DNA from: Alitta virens
Lineage: Eukaryota; Annelida; Polychaeta; Phyllodocida; Nereididae
Direction: 5' to 3'
Assembly: GCA_932294295.1 (NCBI GenBank)
Contig: OW028574.1
Span: 26,978,145 to 27,042,144, forward strand
DNA length: 64,000 nucleotides
In this document: positions 21,340-35,477 of the stretch, in pieces
Position numbering within the stretch: position 1 is the first letter of the stretch
Layout of the letters: each line of letters begins with the position of its first letter
Translations under genes and position numbers: made by a program
Notes under the pieces: generated by a model
What the model saw: only the letters and a program-made list of their open reading frames with translations
Told to the model about the DNA's origin: nothing
Databases searched by the model: none

Positions 21340-21617
21340 ATTAAGTAGTAAGTAAGGTCCACTTAGCACAGCCAATGAGAGGCAGAGGACGAAGCGTGCA
21401 TTATGATAGCCACGTGGGGCACTCTTGCTTAGCGGGGTCAAGGCCGTTGGAGAGGGCCAGGATGCTGACAAGAAAACTAACGACAACAACGCAACACCGA
21501 AGTTAAATACTCTATAATAGCCTTTTGGAACGAAGTGGCACAGTTAAATTATCAAGAGCACACAGCCATGTAGGAAGTGCACTAAGCAGTGAGATGCCAG
21601 ACTCACACACCGCGCCG
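21340..21617 (+). repeat. Chimeric unit E/A, three bases of E then A
   Basis: Opens ATTAAGTAGTAAG like E but continues TAAGG and CACTTAGC like A (a true A opens ATG). The exchange used the shared AAGTAGTAAG and removed one complete E, turning M-E-A into M-A. Confidence 0.85.
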
Positions 21618-23541
21618 ATTAAGCAGCAAGTTATGTCCACTTAGCACAGCCAATGAGAGGAAGAGGACGAAGCGTGCAATATGATAGCCACGTGGGGCAA
21701 TCGTGCGTAGCGGTGTCAAGGCCGTTGTAGAGGGCCAGGATGCTGACAAGAAAACTAACGACAACAACGCGACACCAAAGTGAAACACTCTATAATAGCC
21801 TTATGTTAGTCACGTGGGGCACTCGTGCGTAGCGGGGTCAAGGCCGTTGTAGAGGGCCAGGATGCTGACAAGAAAACCAACGACAACAACGCAACACTAA
21901 AGTGAAATACTCTATAATAGCCTTATGGAATGACGTGGCACAGTTAAATCATCAAGAGTACACACACAGCCATGTAGGAAGTGCACTTAGCAGTGAGATG
22001 CCAGACTCACAGTCCGCGCCGATGAAGTAGTAAGGTAGGTGCACTTAGCACAGCCAATGAGAGGAAGAGGACGAAGCATGCATTATGATAACCACGTGGG
22101 GCACTCGTGCGTAGCGGGGTCAAGGCCGTTGCAGAGAGCCAGGATGCTGACAAGAAAACAAACGACAACAACGCAACACCGAAGTGAAATACTCTATAGT
22201 AGCGTCAGGGAACGACGTGACACAGTTAAATTATCAAGAGTACACAGCCATGTAGGAAGTGCACTTAGCAGTGAGATGCCAGACTCACAGACCGCGCCGA
22301 TTAAGCAGCATGTTATGTCCACTTAGCACAGCCAATGAGAGGAAGAGGACGAAGCGTGCAATATGATAGCCACGAGGGGCACTCGTGCGTAGCGGTGTCA
22401 AGGCCGTTGTAGAGGGCCAGGATGCTGACAAGAAAACTAACGACAACAACGCGACACTAAAGTGAAACACTCTATAATAGCCTTATGTTAGTTACGTGGG
22501 GCACTCGTGCGTAGCAGGGTCAAGGCCGTTTTAGAGGGCCAGGATGCTGACAAGAAAACCAACGACAACAACGCAACACTAAAGTGAAATACTCTATAAT
22601 AGCCTTATAGAATGACGTGGCACAGTTAAATTATCAAGAGTACACAGCCATGTAGGAAGTGCACTAAGCAGTGAGATGCCAGACTCACAGACCGCGCCGA
22701 TTAAGTAGTAAGGTAGGTCCACTTGGCACAGCCAATCAGAGGCAGAGGACGAAGCGTGCATTATGATAGCCACATGGGGCACTCGTGCGTAGCGGGGTCA
22801 AGGCCGTTGCAGAGGGAAGTGCACTTAGCAGTGAGATGCCAGACTCACACACCGCGCCGATTAAGCAGCAAGTTATGTCCAATTAGCACAGCCAATGAGA
22901 GGAAGAGGACGAAGCGTGCAATATGATAGCCACGTGGGGCAATCGTGCGTAGCGGTGTCAAGGCCGTTTTAGAGGGCCAGGATGCCGACAAGAAAACTAA
23001 CGACAACAACGCGACACCAAAGTGAAACACTCTATAATAGCCTTATGTTAGTCACGTGGGGCACTCGTGCGTAGCGGGGTCAAGGCCGTTGTAGAGGGCC
23101 AGGATGCTGACAAGAAAACCAACGACAACAACGCAACACTAAAGTGAAATACTCTATAATAGCCTTATGGAATGACGTGGCACAGTTAAATCATCAAGAG
23201 TACACACACAGCCATGTAGGAAGTGCACTTAGCAGTGAGATGCCAGACTCACAGGCCGCGCCGATGAAGTAGTAAGGTAGGTGCACTTAGCACAGCCAAT
23301 GAGAGGAAGAGGACGAAGCATGCATTATGATAACCACGTGGGGCACTCGTGCGTAGCGGGGTCAAGGCCGTTGCAGAGAGCCAGGATGCTGACAAGAAAA
23401 CAAACGACAACAACGCAACACCGAAGTTAAATACTCTATAATAGCCTTTAAGAACGAAGTGGCCCAGTTAAATTATCAAGAGTACACAGTCATGTAGGAC
23501 GTGCACTTAGCAGTGAGATGCCAGACTCACAGACCGCGCCG
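21340..23541 (+). repeat. Round 11a: E/A-B-F-Ga-H-I-J (2202 bp)
   Basis: Unit starts: E/A 21340, B 21618, F 22022, Ga 22300, H 22700, I 22860, J 23264. After J the expected K is replaced by a B unit. Confidence 0.93.
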
Positions 23542-23945
23542 ATTAAGCAGCAAGTTATGTCCACTTAGCACAGCCAATGAGAGGAAGAGGACGAAGCGTG
23601 CAATATGATAGCCACGTGGGGCAATCGTGCGTAGCGGTGTCAAGGCCGTTGTAGAGGGCCAGGATGCTGACAAGAAAACTAACGACAACAACGCGACACC
23701 AAAGTGAAACACTCTATAATAGCCTTATGTTAGTCACGTGGGGCACTCGTGCGTAGCGGGGTCAAGGCCGTTGTAGAGGGCCAGGATGCTGACAAGAAAA
23801 CCAACGACAACAACGCAACACTAAAGTGAAATACTCTATAATAGCCTTATGGAATGACGTGGCACAGTTAAATCATCAAGAGTACACACACAGCCATGTA
23901 GGAAGTGCACTTAGCAGTGAGATGCCAGACTCACAGTCCGCGCCG
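23542..23945 (+). repeat. Chimeric unit K/B (404 bp)
   Basis: Follows J, where K is expected, but has GGGGCAATCG and both B cassettes. K and B are identical over the first 80 bp or so, so the switch is somewhere in 23542-23621. Confidence 0.8.
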
Positions 23946-24223
23946 ATGAAGTAGTAAGGTAGGTGCACTTAGCACAGCCAATGAGAGGAAGAGGACGAAG
24001 CATGCATTATGATAACCACGTGGGGCACTCGTGCGTAGCGGGGTCAAGGCCGTTGCAGAGAGCCAGGATGCTGACAAGAAAACAAACGACAACAACGCAA
24101 CACCGAAGTGAAATACTCTATAGTAGCGTCAGGGAACGACGTGACACAGTTAAATTATCAAGAGTACACAGCCATGTAGGAAGTGCACTTAGCAGTGAGA
24201 TGCCAGACTCACAGACCGCGCCG

Positions 24224-24501
24224 ATTAAGCAGCATGTTATGTCCACTTAGCACAGCCAATGAGAGGAAGAGGACGAAGCGTGCAATATGATAGCCACGAG
24301 GGGCACTCGTGCGTAGCGGTGTCAAGGCCGTTGTAGAGGGCCAGGATGCTGACAAGAAAACTAACGACAACAACGCGACACCGAAGTTAAATACTCTATA
24401 AAAGCCTTTAAGAACGAAGTGGCCCAGTTAAATTATCAAGAGTACACAGTCATGTAGGACGTGCACTTAGCAGTGAGATGCCAGACTCACAGACCGCGCC
24501 G
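24224..24501 (+). repeat. Chimeric unit G/J (278 bp)
   Basis: Opens as Ga/Gb (AAGCAGCATG, CCACGAGG, GCGACAC) and switches to J (CCGAAGTTAAATA, CTTTAAGAACG, GGCCCAG, CAGTCATG) between 24377 and 24381. TATAAAAGCC points to a J like the one at 15118 as the partner. Confidence 0.9.
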
Positions 24502-26059
24502 ATTAAGCAGCAAGTTATGTCCACTTAGCACAGCCAATGAGAGGAAGAGGACGAAGCGTGCAATATGATAGCCACGTGGGGCACTCGTGCGTAGCGGGGT
24601 CAAGGCCGTTGCAGAGGGAAGTGCACTTAGCAGTGAGATGCCAGACTCACAGGCCGCGCCGATGAAGTAGTAAGTTAGGTCCACTTAGCACAGCCAATGA
24701 GAGGCAGAGGACGAAGCGTGCAATATGATAGCCACGTGGGGCACTCGTGCGTAGCGGTATCAAGGCCGTTGTAGAGGGCCAGGATGCTGACAAGAAAACT
24801 AACGACAACAACGCGACACCGAAGTGAAATACTCTATAGTAGCGTCAGGGAACGACGTGACACAGTTAAATTATCAAGAGTACACAGCCATGTAGGAAGT
24901 GCACTTAGCAGTGAGATGCCAGACTCACAGACCGCGCCGTTTAAGCAGCATGTTATGTCCACTTAGCACAGCCAATGAGAGGAAGAGGACGAAGCGTGCA
25001 ATATGATAGCCACGAGGGGCACTCGTGCGTAGCGGTGTCAAGGCCGTTGTAGAGGGCCAGGATGCTGACAAGAAAACTAACGACAACAACGCGACACTAA
25101 AGTGAAACACTCTATAATAGCCTTATGTTAGTCACGTGGGGCACTCGTGCGTAGCAGGGTCAAGGCCGTTGTAGAGGGCCAGGATGCTGACAAGAAAACC
25201 AACGACAACAACGCAACACTAAAGTGAAATACTCTATAATAGCCTTATAGAATGACGTGGCACAGTTAAATTATCAAGAGTACACAGCCATGTAGGAAGT
25301 GCACTAAGCAGTGAGATGCCAGACTCACAGACCGCGCCGATTAAGTAGTAAGGTAGGTCCACTTGGCACAGCCAATCAGAGGCAGAGGACGAAGCGTGCA
25401 TTATGATAGCCACGTGGGGCACTCGTGCGTAGCGGGGTCAAGGCCGTTGCAGAGGGAAGTGCACTTAGCAGTGAGATGCCAGACTCACAGGCCGCGCCGA
25501 TGAAGTAGTAAGTTAGGTCCGCTTAACACAGCCAATGAGAGGCAGAGGACGAAGCGTGCAATATGATAGCCACGTGGGGCACTCATGCGTAGCGGGGTAA
25601 AGGCCATTGTAGAGGGCCAGGATGCTGAAAAGAAAACTAACGACAACAACGCAACACCGAAGTTAAATACTCTATAATAGCCTTTTGCAACGACGTGGCA
25701 CAGTTAAATTATCAAAAGTACACACACAGCCATGTAGGAAGTGCACTAAGCAGTGAGATGCCAGACTCGCAGACCGCGCCGATTAAGTAGTAAGGTAGGT
25801 CCACTTGGCACAGCCAATGAGAGGCAGAGGACGAAGCGTGCATTATGATAGCCACGTGGGGCACTCGTGCGTAGCGGGGTCAAGGCCGTTGCAGAGAGCC
25901 AGGATGCTGACAAGAAAACAAACGACAACAACGCAACACCGAAGTGAAATACTCTATAGTAGCGTCAGGGAACGACGTGGCACAGTTAAATTATCAAGAG
26001 TACACAAAAATGTAGGAAGTGCACTTAGCAGTGAGATGCCAGACTCACAGGCCGCGCCG

Positions 26060-27301
26060 ATGAAGTAGTAAGTAAGGTCCACTTAGCACAGCCAATGAGA
26101 GGCAGAGGACGAAGCGTGCATTATGATAGCCACGTGGGGCACTCTTGCTTAGCGGGGTCAAGGCCGTTGGAGAGGGCCAGGATGCTGACAAGAAAACTAA
26201 CGACAACAACGCAACACCGAAGTTAAATACTCTATAATAGCCTTTTGGAACGAAGTGGCACAGTTAAATTATCAAGAGCACACAGCCATGTAGGAAGTGC
26301 ACTAAGCAGTGAGATGCCAGACTCACACACCGCGCCGATTAAGCAGCAAGTCATGTCCACTTAGCACAGTCAATGAGAGGAAGAGGACGAAGCGTGCAAT
26401 ATGATAGCCACGTGGGGCAATCGTGCGTAGCGGTGTCAAGGCCGTTGTAGAGGGCCAGGATGCTGACAAGAAAACTAACGACAACAACGCGACACCAAAG
26501 TGAAACACTCTATAATAGCCTTATGTTAGTCACGTGGGGCACTCGTGCGTAGCGGGGTCAAGGCCGTTGTAGAGGGCCAGGATGCTGACAAGAAAACCAA
26601 CGACAACAACGCAACACTAAAGTGAAATACTCTATAATAGCCTTATGGAATGACGTGGCACAGTTAAATCATCAAGAGTACACACACAGCCATGTAGGAA
26701 GTGCACTTAGCAGTGAGATGCCAGACTCACAGCCCGCGCCGATGAAGTAGTAAGGTAGGTGCACTTAGCACAGCCAATGAGAGGAAGAGGACGAAGCATG
26801 CATTATGATAACCACGTGGGGCACTCGTGCGTAGCGGGGTCAAGGCCGTTGCAGAGAGCCAGGATGCTGACAAGAAAACAAACGACAACAACGCAACACC
26901 GAAGTGAAATACTCTATAATAGCCTTTTGCAACGACGTGGCACAGTTAAATCATCAAAAGTACACACACAGCCATGTAGGAAGTGCACTAAGCAGTGAGA
27001 TGCCAGACTTGCAGACCGCGCCGATTAAGTAGTAAGGTAGGTCCACTTGGCACAGCCAATGAGAGGCAGAGGACGAAGCGTGCATTATGATAGCCACGTG
27101 GGGCACTCGTGCGTAGCGGGGTCAAGGCCGTTGCAGAGAGCCAGGATGCTGACAAGAAAACAAACGACAACAACGCAACACCGAAGTGAAATACTCTATA
27201 GTAGCGTCAGGGAACGACGTGGCACAGTTAAATTATCAAGAGTACACAAAAATGTAGGAAGTGCACTTAGCAGTGAGATGCCAGACTCACAGGCCGCGCC
27301 G
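26060..27301 (+). repeat. Round 12: A-B-D-E (1242 bp)
   Basis: Unit starts: A 26060, B 26338, D 26742, E 27024. This is what A-B-C-D-E looks like without C. D has AAATCATCAAAAG, the same B-then-D combination as the B/D chimera at 17232. A reads AGCACACAGCC, and B reads CACAGTCAATG near 26366 and ends CAGCCCG. Confidence 0.93.
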
Positions 27302-29370
27302 ATGAAGTAGTAAGTAAGGTCCACTTAGCACAGCCAATGAGAGGCAGAGGACGAAGCGTGCATTATGATAGCCACGTGGGGCACTCGTGCGTAGCGGGGT
27401 CAAGGCCGTTGGAGAGGGCCAGGATGCTGACAAGAAAACTAACGACAACAACGCAACACCGAAGTTAAATACTCTATAATAGCCTTTTGGAACGAAGTGG
27501 CACAGTTAAATTATCAAGAGTACACAGCCATGTAGGAAGTGCACTTAGCAGACTCACACACCGCGCCGATTAAGCAGCAAGTTATGTCCACTTAGCACAG
27601 CCAATGAGAGGAAGAGGACGAAGCGTGCAATATGATAGCCACGTGGGGCAATCGTGCGTAGCGGTGTCAAGGCCGTTGTAGAGGGCCAGGATGCTGACAA
27701 GAAAACTAACGACAACAACGCGACACCAAAGTGAAACACTCTATAATAGCCTTATGTTAGTCACGTGGGGCACTCGTGCGTAGCGGGGTCAAGGCCGTTG
27801 TAGAGGGCCAGGATGCTGACAAGAAAACCAACGACAACAACGCAACACTAAAGTGAAATACTCTATAATAGCCTTATGGAATGACGTGGCACAGTTAAAT
27901 CATCAAGAGTACACACACAGCCATGTAGGAAGTGCACTTAGCAGTGAGATGCCAGACTCACAGGCCGCGCCGATGAAGTAGTAAGGTAGGTGCACTTAGC
28001 ACAGCCAATGAGAGGAAGAGGACGAAGCATGCATTATGATAACCACGTGGGGCACTCGTGCGTAGCGGGGTCAAGGCCGTTGCAGAGAGCCAGGATGCTG
28101 ACAAGAAAACAAACGACAACAACGCAACACCGAAGTGAAATACTCTATAGTAGCGTCAGGGAACGACGTGACACAGTTAAATTATCAAGAGTACACAGCC
28201 ATGTAGGAAGTGCACTTAGCAGTGAGATGCCAGACTCACAGACCGCGCCGATTAAGCAGCATGTTATGTCCACTTAGCACAGCCAATGAGAGGAAGAGGA
28301 CGAAGCGTGCAATATGATAGCCACGAGGGGCACTCGTGCGTAGCGGTGTCAAGGCCGTTGTAGAGGGCCAGGATGCTGACAAGAAAACTAACGACAACAA
28401 CGCGACACTAAAGTGAAACACTCTATAATAGCCTTATGTTAGTCACGTGGGGCACTCGTGCGTAGCAGGGTCAAGGCCGTTGTAGAGGGCCAGGATGCTG
28501 ACAAGAAAACCAACGACAACAACGCAACACTAAAGTGAAATACTCTATAATAGCCTTATAGAATGACGTGGCACAGTTAAATTATCAAGAGTACACAGCC
28601 ATGTAGGAAGTGCACTAAGCAGTGAGATGCCAGACTCACAGACCGCGCCGATTAAGTAGTAAGGTAGGTCCACTTGGCACAGCCAATCAGAGGCAGAGGA
28701 CGAAGCGTGCATTATGATAGCCACGTGGGGCACTCGTGCGTAGCGAGGTCAAGGCCGTTGCAGAGGGAAGTGCACTTAGCAGTGAGATGCCAGACTCACA
28801 GGCCGCGCCGATGAAGTAGTAAGTTAGGTCCGCTTAACACAGCCAATGAGAGGCAGAGGACGAAGCGTGCAATATGATAGCCACGTGGGGCACTCATGCG
28901 TAGCGGGGTCAAGGCCATTGTAGAGGGCCAGGATGCTGAAAAGAAAACTAACGACAACAACGCAACACCGAAGTTAAATACTCTATAATAGCCTTTTGCA
29001 ACGACGTGGCACAGTTAAATTATCAAAAGTACACACACAGCCATGTAGGAAGTGCACTAAGCAGTGAGATGCCAGACTCGCAGACCGCGCCGATTAAGTA
29101 GTAAGGTAGGTCCACTTGGCACAGCCAATGAGAGGCAGAGGACGAAGCGTGCATTATGATAGCCACGTGGGGCACTCGTGCGTAGCGGGGTCAAGGCCGT
29201 TGCAGAGAGCCAGGATGCTGACAAGAAAACAAACGACAACAACGCAACACATAAGTGAAATACTCTATAGTAGCGTCAGGGAACGACGTGGCACAGTTAA
29301 ATTATCAAGAGTACACAAAAATGTAGGAAGTGCACTTAGCAGTGAGATGCCAGACTCACAGGCCGCGCCG
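27302..29370 (+). repeat. Round 13: A'-B-F-Gb-H'-M-E (2069 bp)
   Basis: Unit starts: A' 27302, B 27569, F 27973, Gb 28251, H' 28651, M 28811, E 29093. E has ACACATAAG (bases 29251-29252) where the norm is ACACCGAAG, a double change shared only with 35200-35477. Confidence 0.94.
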
Positions 29371-32300
29371 ATGAAGTAGTAAGTAAGGTCCACTTAGCAC
29401 AGCCAATGAGAGGCAGAGGACGAAGCGTGCATTATGATAGCCACGTGGGGCACTCTTGCTTAGCGGGGTCAAGGCCGTTGGAGAGGGCCAGGATGCTGAC
29501 AAGAAAACTAACGACAACAACGCAACACCGAAGTTAAATACTCTATAATAGCCTTTTGGAACGAAGTGGCACAGTTAAATTATCAAGAGCACACAGCCAT
29601 GTAGGAAGTGCACTAAGCAGTGAGATGCCAGACTCACACACCGCGCCGATTAAGCAGCAAGTTATGTCCACTTAGCACAGCCAATGAGAGGAAGAGGACG
29701 AAGCGTGCAATATGATAGCCACGTGGGGCAATCGTGCGTAGCGGTGTCAAGGCCGTTGTAGAGGGCCAGGATGCTGACAAGAAAACTAACGACAACAACG
29801 CGACACCAAAGTGAAACACTCTATAATAGCCTTATGTTAGTCACGTGGGGCACTCGTGCGTAGCGGGGTCAAGGCCGTTGTAGAGGGCCAGGATGCTGAC
29901 AAGAAAACCAACGACAACAACGCAACACTAAAGTGAAATACTCTATAATAGCCTTATGGAATGACGTGGCACAGTTAAATCATCAAGAGTACACACACAG
30001 CCATGTAGGAAGTGCACTTAGCAGTGAGATGCCAGACTCACAGTCCGCGCCGATGAAGTAGTAAGGTAGGTGCACTTAGCACAGCCAATGAGAGGAAGAG
30101 GACGAAGCATGCATTATGATAACCACGTGGGGCACTCGTGCGTAGCGGGGTCAAGGCCGTTGCAGAGAGCCAGGATGCTGACAAGAAAACAAACGACAAC
30201 AACGCAACACCGAAGTGAAATACTCTATAGTAGCGTCAGGGAACGAGGTGACACAGTTAAATTATCAAGAGTACACAGCCATGTAGGAAGTGCACTTAGC
30301 AGTGAGATGCCAGACTCACAGACCGCGCCGATTAAGCAGCATGTTATGTCCACTTAGCACAGCCAATGAGAGGAAGAGGACGAAGCGTGCAATATGATAG
30401 CCACGAGGGGCACTCGTGCGTAGCGGTGTCAAGGCCGTTGTAGAGGGCCAGGATGCTGACAAGAAAACTAACGACAACAACGCGACACTAAAGTGAAACA
30501 CTCTATAATAGCCTTATGTTAGTTACGTGGGGCACTCGTGCGTAGCAGGGTCAAGGCCGTTTTAGAGGGCCAGGATGCTGACAAGAAAACCAACGACAAC
30601 AACGCAACACTAAAGTGAAATACTCTATAATAGCCTTATAGAATGACGTGGCACAGTTAAATTATCAAGAGTACACAGCCATGTAGGAAGTGCACTAAGC
30701 AGTGAGATGCCAGACTCACAGACCGCGCCGATTAAGTAGTAAGGTAGGTCCACTTGGCACAGCCAATCAGAGGCAGAGGACGAAGCGTGCATTATGATAG
30801 CCACATGGGGCACTCGTGCGTAGCGGGGTCAAGGCCGTTGCAGAGGGAAGTGCACTTAGCAGTGAGATGCCAGACTCACACACCGCGCCGATTAAGCAGC
30901 AAGTTATGTCCAATTAGCACAGCCAATGAGAGGAAGAGGACGAAGCGTGCAATATGATAGCCACGTGGGGCAATCGTGCGTAGCGGTGTCAAGGCCGTTT
31001 TAGAGGGCCAGGATGCCGACAAGAAAACTAACGACAACAACGCGACACCAAAGTGAAACACTCTATAATAGCCTTATGTTAGTCACGTGGGGCACTCGTG
31101 CGTAGCGGGGTCAAGGCCGTTGTAGAGGGCCAGGATGCTGACAAGAAAACCAACGACAACAACGCAACACTAAAGTGAAATACTCTATAATAGCCTTATG
31201 GAATGACGTGGCACAGTAAAATCATCAAGAGTACACACACAGCCATGTAGGAAGTGCACTTAGCAGTGAGATGCCAGACTCACAGGCCGCGCCGATGAAG
31301 TAGTAAGGTAGGTGCACTTAGCACAGCCAATGAGAGGAAGAGGACGAAGCATGCATTATGATAACCACGTGGGGCACTCGTGCGTAGCGGGGTCAAGGCC
31401 GTTGCAGAGAGCCAGGATGCTGACAAGAAAACAAACGACAACAACGCAACACCGAAGTTAAATACTCTATAATAGCCTTTAAGAACGAAGTGGCCCAGTT
31501 AAATTATCAAGAGTACACAGTCATGTAGGACGTGCACTTAGCAGTGAGATGCCAGACTCACAGACCGCGCCGATTAAGCAGCAAGTTATGTCCACTTAGC
31601 ACAGCCAATGAGAGGAAGAGGACGAAGCGTGCAATATGATAGCCACGTGGGGCACTCGTGCGTAGCGGGGTCAAGGCCGTTGCAGAGGGAAGTGCACTTA
31701 GCAGTGAGATGCCAGACTCACAGGCCGCGCCGATGAAGTAGTAAGTTAGGTCCACTTAGCACAGCCAATGAGAGGCAGAGGACGAAGCGTGCAATATGAT
31801 AGCCACGTGGGGCACTCGTGCGTAGCGGTATCAAGGCCGTTGTAGAGGGCCAGGATGCTGACAAGAAAACTAACGACAACAACGCGACACCGAAGTGAAA
31901 TACTCTATAGTAGCGTCAGGGAACGACGTGACACAGTTAAATTATCAAGAGTACACAGCCATGTAGGAAGTGCACTTAGCAGTGAGATGCCAGACTCACA
32001 GACCGCGCCGTTTAAGCAGCATGTTATGTCCACTTAGCACAGCCAATGAGAGGAAGAGGACGAAGCGTGCAATATGATAGCCACGAGGGGCACTCGTGCG
32101 TAGCGGTGTCAAGGCCGTTGTAGAGGGCCAGGATGCTGACAAGAAAACTAACGACAACAACGCGACACTAAAGTGAAACACTCTATAATAGCCTTATGTT
32201 AGTCACGTGGGGCACTCGTGCGTAGCAGGGTCAAGGCCGTTGTAGAGGGCCAGGATGCTGACAAGAAAACCAACGACAACAACGCAACACTAAAGTGAAA

Positions 32301-33130
32301 TACTCTATAATAGCCTTATAGAATGACGTGGCACAGTTAAATTATCAAGAGTACACAGCCATGTAGGAAGTGCACTAAGCAGTGAGATGCCAGACTCACA
32401 GACCGCGCCGATTAAGTAGTAAGGTAGGTCCACTTGGCACAGCCAATCAGAGGCAGAGGACGAAGCGTGCATTATGATAGCCACGTGGGGCACTCGTGCG
32501 TAGCGGGGTCAAGGCCGTTGCAGAGGGAAGTGCACTTAGCAGTGAGATGCCAGACTCACAGGCCGCGCCGATGAAGTAGTAAGTTAGGTCCGCTTAACAC
32601 AGCCAATGAGAGGCAGAGGACGAAGCGTGCAATATGATAGCCACGTGGGGCACTCATGCGTAGCGGGGTAAAGGCCATTGTAGAGGGCCAGGATGCTGAA
32701 AAGAAAACTAACGACAACAACGCAACACCGAAGTTAAATACTCTATAATAGCCTTTTGCAACGACGTGGCACAGTTAAATTATCAAAAGTACACACACAG
32801 CCATGTAGGAAGTGCACTAAGCAGTGAGATGCCAGACTCGCAGACCGCGCCGATTAAGTAGTAAGGTAGGTCCACTTGGCACAGCCAATGAGAGGCAGAG
32901 GACGAAGCGTGCATTATGATAGCCACGTGGGGCACTCGTGCGTAGCGGGGTCAAGGCCGTTGCAGAGAGCCAGGATGCTGACAAGAAAACAAACGACAAC
33001 AACGCAACACCGAAGTGAAATACTCTATAGTAGCGTCAGGGAACGACGTGGCACAGTTAAATTATCAAGAGTACACAAAAATGTAGGAAGTGCACTTAGC
33101 AGTGAGATGCCAGACTCACAGGCCGCGCCG
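29371..33130 (+). repeat. Round 14: complete 13-unit round (3760 bp)
   Basis: Unit starts: A 29371, B 29649, F 30053, Ga 30331, H 30731, I 30891, J 31295, K 31573, L 31733, G' 32011, H' 32411, M 32571, E 32853. Private changes: GAACGAGGTGAC in F and CACAGTAAAATC in I. Confidence 0.95.
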
Positions 33131-35477
33131 ATGAAGTAGTAAGTAAGGTCCACTTAGCACAGCCAATGAGAGGCAGAGGACGAAGCGTGCATTATGATAG
33201 CCACGTGGGGCACTCTTGCTTAGCGGGGTCAAGGCCGTTGGAGAGGGCCAGGATGCTGACAAGAAAACTAACGACAACAACGCAACACCGAAGTTAAATA
33301 CTCTATAATAGCCTTTTGGAACGAAGTGGCACAGTTAAATTATCAAGAGCACACAGCCATGTAGGAAGTGCACTAAGCAGTGAGATGCCAGACTCACACA
33401 CCGCGCCGATTAAGCAGCAAGTCATGTCCACTTAGCACAGCCAATGAGAGGAAGAGGACGAAGCGTGCAATATGATAGCCACGTGGGGCACTCGTGCATA
33501 GCGGGGTCAAGGCCGTTGGAGAGGGCCAGGATGCTGACAAGAAAACTAACGACAACAACGCAACACCGAAGTTAAATACTCTATAATAGCCTTTTGGAAC
33601 GAAGTGGCACAGTTAAATTATCAAGAGTACACAGCCATGTAGGAAGTGCACTTAGCAGACTCACACACCGCGCCGATTAAGCAGCAAGTTATGTCCACTT
33701 AGCACAGCCAATGAGAGGAAGAGGACGAAGCGTGCAATATGATAGCCACGTGGGGCAATCGTGCGTAGCGGTGTCAAGGCCGTTGTAGAGGGCCAGGATG
33801 CTGACAAGAAAACTAACGACAACAACGCGACACCAAAGTGAAACACTCTATAATAGCCTTATGTTAGTCACGTGGGGCACTCGTGCGTAGCGGGGTCAAG
33901 GCCGTTGTAGAGGGCCAGGATGCTGACAAGAAAACCAACGACAACAACGCAACACTAAAGTGAAATACTCTATAATAGCCTTATGGAATGACGTGGCACA
34001 GTTAAATCATCAAGAGTACACACACAGCCATGTAGGAAGTGCACTTAGCAGTGAAATGCCAGACTCACAGGCCGCGCCGATGAAGTAGTAAGGTAGGTGC
34101 ACTTAGCACAGCCAATGAGAGGAAGAGGACGAAGCATGCATTATGATAACCACGTGGGGCACTCGTGCGTAGCGGGGTCAAGGCCGTTGCAGAGAGCCAG
34201 GATGCTGACAAGAAAACAAACGACAACAACGCAACACCGAAGTGAAATACTCTATAGTAGCGTCAGGGAACGACGTGACACAGTTAAATTATCAAGAGTA
34301 CACAGCCATGTAGGAAGTGCACTTAGCAGTGAGATGCCAGACTCACAGACCGCGCCGATTAAGCAGCATGTTATGTCCACTTAGCACAGCCAATGAGAGG
34401 AAGAGGACGAAGCGTGCAATATGATAGCCACGAGGGGCACTCGTGCGTAGCGGTGTCAAGGCCGTTGTAGAGGGCCAGGATGCTGACAAGAAAACTAACG
34501 ACAACAACGCGACACTAAAGTGAAACACTCTATAATAGCCTTATGTTAGTCACGTGGGGCACTCGTGCGTAGCAGGGTCAAGGCCGTTGTAGAGGGCCAG
34601 GATGCTGACAAGAAAACCAACGACAACAACGCAACACTAAAGTGAAATACTCTATAATAGCCTTATAGAATGACGTGGCACAGTTAAATTATCAAGAGTA
34701 CACAGCCATGTAGGAAGCGCACTAAGCAGTGAGATGCCAGACTCACAGACCGCGCCGATTAAGTAGTAAGGTAGGTCCACTTGGCACAGCCAATCAGAGG
34801 CAGAGGACGAAGCGTGCATTATGATAGCCACGTGGGGCACTCGTGCGTAGCGGGGTCAAGGCCGTTGCAGAGGGAAGTGCACTTAGCAGTGAGATGCCAG
34901 ACTCACAGGCCGCGCCGATGAAGTAGTAAGTTAGGTCCGCTTAACACAGCCGATGAGAGGCAGAGGACGAAGCGTGCAATATGATAGCCACGTGGGGCAC
35001 TCATGCGTAGCGGGGTCAAGGCCATTGTAGAGGGCCAGGATGCTGAAAAGAAAACTAACGACAACAACGCAACACCGAAGTTAAATACTCTATAATAGCC
35101 TTTTGCAACGACGTGGCACAGTTAAATTATCAAAAGTACACACACAGCCATGTAGGAAGTGCACTAAGCAGTGAGATGCCAGACTCGCAGACCGCGCCGA
35201 TTAAGTAGTAAGGTAGGTCCACTTGGCACAGCCAATGAGAGGCAGAGGACGAAGCGTGCATTATGATAGCCACGTGGGGCACTCGTGCGTAGCGGGGTCA
35301 AGGCCGTTGCAGAGAGCCAGGATGCTGACAAGAAAACAAACGACAACAACGCAACACATAAGTGAAATACTCTATAGTAGCGTCAGGGAACGACGTGGCA
35401 CAGTTAAATTATCAAGAGTACACAAAAATGTAGGAAGTGCACTTAGCAGTGAGATGCCAGACTCACAGGCCGCGCCG
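33131..35477 (+). repeat. Round 15: A-B/A'-B-F-Gb-H'-M-E (2347 bp)
   Basis: Unit starts: A 33131, B/A' 33409, B 33676, F 34080, Gb 34358, H' 34758, M 34918, E 35200. The B at 33676 has GTGAAATGCC (base 34055), also present at base 20195 but not in the B at 27569. Gb has GAAGCGCACT and M has CAGCCGATG as private changes. Confidence 0.93.
33409..33675 (+). repeat. Chimeric unit B/A' (267 bp)
   Basis: B head (AAGCAGCAAGTCATG, GCAATATG) with an A' remainder, including the 11-bp deletion. The switch lies in about 33471-33490. Forms the joint of the 6107-bp duplication. GTGCATAGCGG is a private change. Confidence 0.88.

Larger units (their letters stand above)
23542..26059 (+). repeat. Round 11b: K/B-F-G/J-K-L-G'-H'-M-E (2518 bp)
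   Basis: Unit starts: K/B 23542, F 23946, G/J 24224, K 24502, L 24662, G' 24940, H' 25340, M 25500, E 25782. Two chimeric joints return the order to the normal K-to-E tail. Its total length equals round 3 by chance of the unit sizes. Confidence 0.92.
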
